Assembly: GCA_904420265.1 (NCBI GenBank)
Contig: CAJFUU010000077.1
Coordinates: forward strand, 1 to 7,872
Direction of reading: 5' to 3'
Length of the DNA stretch: 7,872 nucleotides
From: an uncultured Clostridia bacterium
GTDB taxonomy: Bacteria > Bacillota > Clostridia > Christensenellales > Aristaeellaceae
Shown: positions 5,275 to 7,872 of the stretch, piece after piece
How positions within the stretch are numbered: position 1 is the stretch's first letter
How the letters are laid out: each line of letters starts with the position of its first letter
The notes under the pieces: model-generated
Database searches by the model: none
Told to the model about the DNA's origin: nothing
Seen by the model: the letters and a program-made list of their open reading frames with translations, nothing else
Position numbers and translations under genes: made by a program

Positions 5275-6355
5275 CGACCGCCGCGACCCCAACCGGCGCG
5301 GCAAAAACCCGCCGCGCCCCGCGCGCAGGACGTACAACATTCCCCCGGCAGAGCATGCGGACGCCCCGGCGCAGACGCTGCCCATTCGTCCCGGCGAGCG
5401 CGCGCAGGCACGCACGATACCCGGCAAATACGCGGAGCATGCCCCGGCGCAGACGCTGCCGGGACGCCCCGGCGGGGGAGGTCCGTCCGGCTTTCGCGCG
5501 CCGCAGGAACATGCCCCCCGTGCGGAACGTCCGCCGCGTGCGGAACGTCCGCCGCGTGCGGAACGTCCGCCGCGGACCCACGCTTTCACGCCGCGCCCTG
5601 ACGAAGGAGAGGAAGGCGGCGCCCCGGAAAACCTGCTTGTGGGCCGCAATCCCATCCGCGAGGCGCTCAAAAGCGGCGTGCCGCTGGAAAAGCTGTTGGT
5701 TGCCGAGGGCGACCTCTCCGGCGCGGCGCGGGACATTGCGCGCATGGCCCGGGAAACGGGCGTGGTGGTGCAGTATGTAGAGCGTTACCGGCTGGATCAA
5801 ATTTATCCCGCCCATCAGGGACTTTTGGCTTTCCGCTCGGCGCGGGCTTATTCCAGCGTTGAAGAAATCCTTGCCTATGCGCGCGAAAAGGGCGAGGAGC
5901 CGTTGGTCGTCGTGCTGGATCAGGTGACGGATCCGCACAACCTCGGCGCCATCATCCGCACGGCGGAATGCGCGGGCGCGCATGGGGTGATCATCCCTGA
6001 ACGCCGCGCCGCAGGGCTGACGCCGGCCTGCGAAAAGGCGGCGGCAGGGGCGCTTGCGCACATGCGCGTGGCGCGCGTGAAGAACGTAAACCGCGTTTTG
6101 GAAGAACTCAAGCAGGCAGGGCTGTGGGTGGTAGCGGCGGCGCTGGAGGGCGAAAACGCGCTCACGGCGGATCTGACCGGGCCGCTGGCGTTGGTCATCG
6201 GCTCCGAAGGCGAGGGCATATCCCGCCTGACGCTTTCCCTGTGCGACCGCCGCGTAACGCTTCCGATGCTCGGGCAGATTTCTTCGCTCAACGCCTCGGT
6301 GGCGGCGGGCGTGCTGCTTTATCAGGTGGTGCGCGCGCGCGGAGGCGGGCAATGA
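5264..6355 (+). CDS. rlmB: 23S rRNA (guanosine-2'-O-)-methyltransferase RlmB/TrmH family with long N-terminal extension
   Basis: This SPOUT-class enzyme uses S-adenosylmethionine to 2'-O-methylate a guanosine of 23S rRNA (G2251 in E. coli). Start ATG 5264 is set by GGAGGAAA (5253-5260) and overlaps mrnC by 11 nt, giving 363 residues. The SpoU substrate-binding region begins near 122 (ENLLVGRNPIREAL), followed by an L30e-like part. The trefoil-knot methylase motifs follow: DPHNLGAIIRTAECAG (223-238, with Asn226 and Arg232), LVIGSEGEGIS (310-320) and LPMLGQISSLNASVAAG (333-349). Family members are usually about 245 residues; the extra ~120 N-terminal residues are rich in Arg, Pro and Ala and look disordered. 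They contain two related copies of an APAQTLP-xRPG unit (34-44 and 60-70) and three perfect AERPPR repeats (87-104). The extension may bind RNA. The exact target (RlmB, or TrmH-type tRNA G18) cannot be fixed by eye, but the mrnC context favours rRNA. Confidence 0.92.
   Translation: MKHDDRRDPNRRGKNPPRPARRTYNIPPAEHADAPAQTLPIRPGERAQARTIPGKYAEHAPAQTLPGRPGGGGPSGFRAPQEHAPRAERPPRAERPPRAERPPRTHAFTPRPDEGEEGGAPENLLVGRNPIREALKSGVPLEKLLVAEGDLSGAARDIARMARETGVVVQYVERYRLDQIYPAHQGLLAFRSARAYSSVEEILAYAREKGEEPLVVVLDQVTDPHNLGAIIRTAECAGAHGVIIPERRAAGLTPACEKAAAGALAHMRVARVKNVNRVLEELKQAGLWVVAAALEGENALTADLTGPLALVIGSEGEGISRLTLSLCDRRVTLPMLGQISSLNASVAAGVLLYQVVRARGGGQ
5521..5574 (+). repeat. Three perfect tandem copies of an 18-bp minisatellite inside rlmB
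   Basis: The unit tgcggaacgtccgccgcg occurs without change at 5521-5538, 5539-5556 and 5557-5574. It is a multiple of three, so each copy adds the hexapeptide AERPPR in frame. Identity of all three copies, including third codon positions, points to recent slippage or unequal recombination rather than old duplication. Confidence 0.95.
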
Positions 6356-6906
6356 AGAAGCGGCGCGTGCTGATTGTAGACGGCTATAATGTGCTCAACG
6401 CCTGGAAGAGCGCCCAGGGCATGGATGCCGGCACCCTCAGCGACGCGCGGGACGCCCTGGCCGCGCGGCTGATGGATTACGCCGGCTTTTCCGGGCAGAA
6501 GGTCGTTTTGGTATACGACGCTTATCTGGGCGACCGCACATCGCGCACCGAGGAGCATATGGGCCCGTTGTGCGTGGTTTACACCCAGAAAAATGAGACG
6601 GCGGATAACTATATCGAGCGCCTGTGCGACCATTATGCGCGCGACGCGGAACTTGGCCGCATTGAGGTGCGCGTGGCCACCAGCGATTTGGTGGAGCAGA
6701 TGGTCGTCCTCGGCCGCCACGCCACGCGGCTTTCGGCGCGGGAACTGCTCGTGGAGATGGGGCAGGTGGAGCATGCCGGGCGGGAACGTATCCGCCTGGC
6801 GCCCCGCACGCGCACGACAATTCTTGAGCGCCTGCCCGAAGACGTGGCGCGCAGACTGGAAGCCATGCGCCGCGGAGAACAGCATCAGGAGGACAAAAAA
6901 CCTTGA
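6352..6906 (+). CDS. rae1: NYN-domain endoribonuclease of the YacP/Rae1 family
   Basis: Bacillus subtilis Rae1 (YacP) enters the ribosomal A site and cuts certain mRNAs during translation. This 184-residue protein has a PIN-like NYN fold signature: VLIVDGYNVLNAW (6-18, Asp10), KVVLVYDAY (50-58, Asp56), YTQKNETADNYIER (77-90, Asp85) and RVATSDLVEQ (107-116, Asp112), supplying the acidic residues expected for metal-dependent cleavage. The C-terminal part is helical and basic. ATG 6352 overlaps the rlmB stop by 4 nt (ATGA) with GGAGG at 6341-6345; an upstream extension to 6124 in the same frame would lie inside rlmB and is rejected. Its TGA shares one base with the sigH ATG (TGATG). The family is clear; the A-site role is transferred from B. 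subtilis. Confidence 0.9.
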   Translation: MKKRRVLIVDGYNVLNAWKSAQGMDAGTLSDARDALAARLMDYAGFSGQKVVLVYDAYLGDRTSRTEEHMGPLCVVYTQKNETADNYIERLCDHYARDAELGRIEVRVATSDLVEQMVVLGRHATRLSARELLVEMGQVEHAGRERIRLAPRTRTTILERLPEDVARRLEAMRRGEQHQEDKKP

Positions 6907-7523
6907 TGTATTACGAGAGATTTGAAAACATGCCGGATGAGGAAGCCGTAGCCCTTGCCCAGAGCGGCGACGGCGCGGCGCTGGAGCATTTGCTCAACAA
7001 GTACAAAAACTTTGTGCGCACCAAGGCGCGCAGCTATTTCCTCATCGGCGCGGACCACGAAGACATCGTACAGGAGGGCATGATCGGCCTGTACAAGGCC
7101 ATTCGCGATTTTAAGCCCGAAAAACTGACCTCGTTCCGGGCTTTTGCAGAACTTTGCGTTACGCGCCAGATCATCACCGCCATTAAAACCGCCACGCGCC
7201 AGAAGCACATTCCCTTAAACAGCTATGTGTCGCTGAATAAGCCCATCTACGACGAGGAAAGCGACCGCACGCTTTTGGACGTCATCAGCGAGGACGTGCC
7301 CTCCGACCCCGAGGCCATGCTCATTGACCGCGAGGACCTTTCCTTCATCGAAGGGCGCATCGGCGAGATGCTTTCGGATTTGGAAAAGCAGGTCTTGGCG
7401 CTGTATATGGAGGGCAAAAGCTATGTGGAAATCTCCGCGGCCATGGGCAGGCATGTCAAAAGCGTGGACAACGCCCTGCAGCGCATCAAACGAAAACTTC
7501 TAAAATATCTGGAAAAGAAGTGA
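6906..7523 (+). CDS. sigH: RNA polymerase sigma-H factor (sporulation/stationary phase)
   Basis: This sigma-70 family factor of 205 residues is closely similar along its length to Bacillus subtilis SigH (Spo0H), which directs early sporulation and post-exponential genes. Region 2 runs from about 26 to 100, with KNFVRTKARSYFLIGAD, DIVQEGMIGLYKAIRDF and the -10-recognition part around CVTRQIITAIKTATRQKH. A linker with LNSYVSLNKPIYDEESDRT follows, then region 4 (about 135-200) with the HTH SYVEISAAMGRHVKSVDNAL. The start is ambiguous: ATG 6906 overlaps the rae1 stop by one base but is 13 nt from AGGAGG (6887-6892), while TTG 6903 is 10 nt away and adds one residue. No terminator is visible before the next promoter, so readthrough into the tRNA-tuf unit is possible. 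Confidence 0.96.
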   Translation: MYYERFENMPDEEAVALAQSGDGAALEHLLNKYKNFVRTKARSYFLIGADHEDIVQEGMIGLYKAIRDFKPEKLTSFRAFAELCVTRQIITAIKTATRQKHIPLNSYVSLNKPIYDEESDRTLLDVISEDVPSDPEAMLIDREDLSFIEGRIGEMLSDLEKQVLALYMEGKSYVEISAAMGRHVKSVDNALQRIKRKLLKYLEKK

Positions 7524-7530
7524 GGATGGG

Positions 7531-7578
7531 AAAATTTAATATTAAGCTGTTGACAAAAGGGCAAAACTAAAGTACAAT
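7531..7578 (+). promoter_or_regulatory. Strong sigma-A promoter with UP-like element for tRNA-Gly and tuf
   Basis: TTGACA (7550-7555, full consensus) and TACAAT (7573-7578, 5 of 6) are separated by 17 bp. Directly upstream is an A/T block (7531-7545) including the palindrome TTAATATTAA (7536-7545), resembling an UP element contacted by the RNA polymerase alpha subunit. The predicted start near 7585 leaves about 20 nt before the tRNA. Confidence 0.9.
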
Positions 7579-7604
7579 ACACTTCGTATGACGGCGGGAA
7601 ACGC

Positions 7605-7678
7605 GCGGGTGTAGCTCAATGGCAGAGCTCCAGCTTCCCAAGCTGATCACGTGGGTTCGATTCCCATCACCCGCTCCA
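7605..7678 (+). tRNA. tRNA-Gly (anticodon CCC)
   Basis: The cloverleaf closes as follows: acceptor GCGGGTG (7605-7611) with CACCCGC, D-stem GCTC/GAGC with an AATGGCA loop, anticodon loop TTCCCAA giving anticodon CCC (reads GGG), and T-arm GTGGG-TTCGATT-CCCAT. The discriminator is T73, as expected for bacterial glycine tRNAs, and CCA is encoded (7676-7678). The anticodon stem CCAGC/GCTGA has four good pairs and a C27-A43 mismatch. The variable loop is short (4 nt). No terminator separates it from tuf 44 nt downstream. Confidence 0.96.
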
Positions 7679-7722
7679 TACGCCCATAAGACCTGACAAC
7701 ATTTTAGGAGGAGAAAAGAACC

Positions 7723-7872
7723 ATGGCGAAGGCAAAATTTGAGCGCACGAAGCCGCATGTAAACATCGGCACGATCGGCCACGTTGACCACGGCAAGACG
7801 ACTCTGACGGCTGCGATCACGATGGCGCTGTCCCAGCAGGGCAAGGCGGCGGCCATGCGCTATGACGAGATC
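7723..7872 (+). CDS. tuf: Translation elongation factor Tu (partial, runs off the window)
   Basis: EF-Tu is the GTPase that brings aminoacyl-tRNA to the ribosomal A site. Only the first 50 codons are inside the window. They begin MAKAKFERTKPHVNIGTIGH and contain the G1/P-loop GHVDHGKT (19-26); the sequence then enters the switch I approach (MRYDEI) at the edge. A strong SD, AGGAGGAG (7706-7713), lies 9 nt before ATG. The gene follows tRNA-Gly after 44 nt with no visible promoter or terminator between them, so the tRNA and tuf are probably made as one transcript and separated by tRNA processing. The sigH-to-tuf order is common in Clostridia, usually followed by rpmG-secE-nusG, which would lie outside this window. 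Confidence 0.98.
   Translation, partial: MAKAKFERTKPHVNIGTIGHVDHGKTTLTAAITMALSQQGKAAAMRYDEI

Noticed and set aside
5521..5574. Tandem repeats as a CRISPR array
   Set aside because: The three copies abut without spacers and lie in frame inside rlmB.
3358..5745. A 795-codon open frame on the minus strand across rhaB, mrnC and rlmB
   Set aside because: It is antisense to three well-supported genes, its composition is Ala/Gly/His/Arg-rich as expected from reversed GC-biased codons, and it shows no recognisable domain. GC-rich genes commonly leave long antisense frames.
7567..7791. A 74-codon minus-strand frame containing GDGNRTHVISLGSWSSAIELHP
   Set aside because: This peptide is the antisense translation of the tRNA-Gly gene, a familiar false protein in databases.

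Overview
The window reads like a chromosomal segment from a GC-rich member of the Bacillota, most likely the Clostridia. The evidence is the run mini-RNase III - RlmB - NYN/YacP (Rae1) - SigH - tuf, which is a Bacillota signature. SigH is the early sporulation and post-exponential sigma factor, and a Lit/DUF1461 membrane protein, known from Gram-positives, is also present. All genes lie on the + strand. Assignments come from reading protein motifs by eye; no database search was run.

Left block (about 1-2884): prfB (release factor 2) is read through a programmed +1 frameshift at CTT-TGA-C, positions 67-73. It is followed by a 12-bp perfect hairpin without a U-tract. Next come a four-helix membrane protein of the Lit (lipoprotein intramolecular transacylase) family and tsaD (tRNA t6A synthesis), joined by a 4-nt ATGA overlap. 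An intrinsic terminator closes the block at 2856-2884.

Middle (2885-3396): about 510 bp with no convincing gene. The left half is AT-rich and low in complexity. The right half (3137-3252) carries three exact GTGGAAAAC cores about four helical turns apart, plus two degenerate copies packed behind them, all on one strand. They match or nearly match the DnaA-box consensus (TTWTNCACA on the minus strand). Further right are nested inverted repeats and a sigma-A-type promoter. This is the least explained part of the window: a possible DnaA-binding locus (titration, regulation or origin-like) with no dnaA gene in view.

Right block (3397-7523): rhaB (rhamnulokinase) is followed after 3 nt by mrnC, then rlmB, rae1 and sigH, all abutting or overlapping. 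The layout predicts one operon joining a sugar kinase to rRNA maturation, ribosome-linked mRNA decay and a sigma factor. RlmB has an Arg/Pro-rich N-terminal extension of about 120 residues containing a perfect 3 x 18-bp tandem repeat.

End (7524-7872): a near-consensus promoter (TTGACA-17-TACAAT, AT-rich upstream) drives tRNA-Gly(CCC) and then tuf (EF-Tu), which is cut by the window edge. Most of the window serves translation: termination, tRNA modification, rRNA processing and methylation, A-site mRNA cleavage, a tRNA and EF-Tu.
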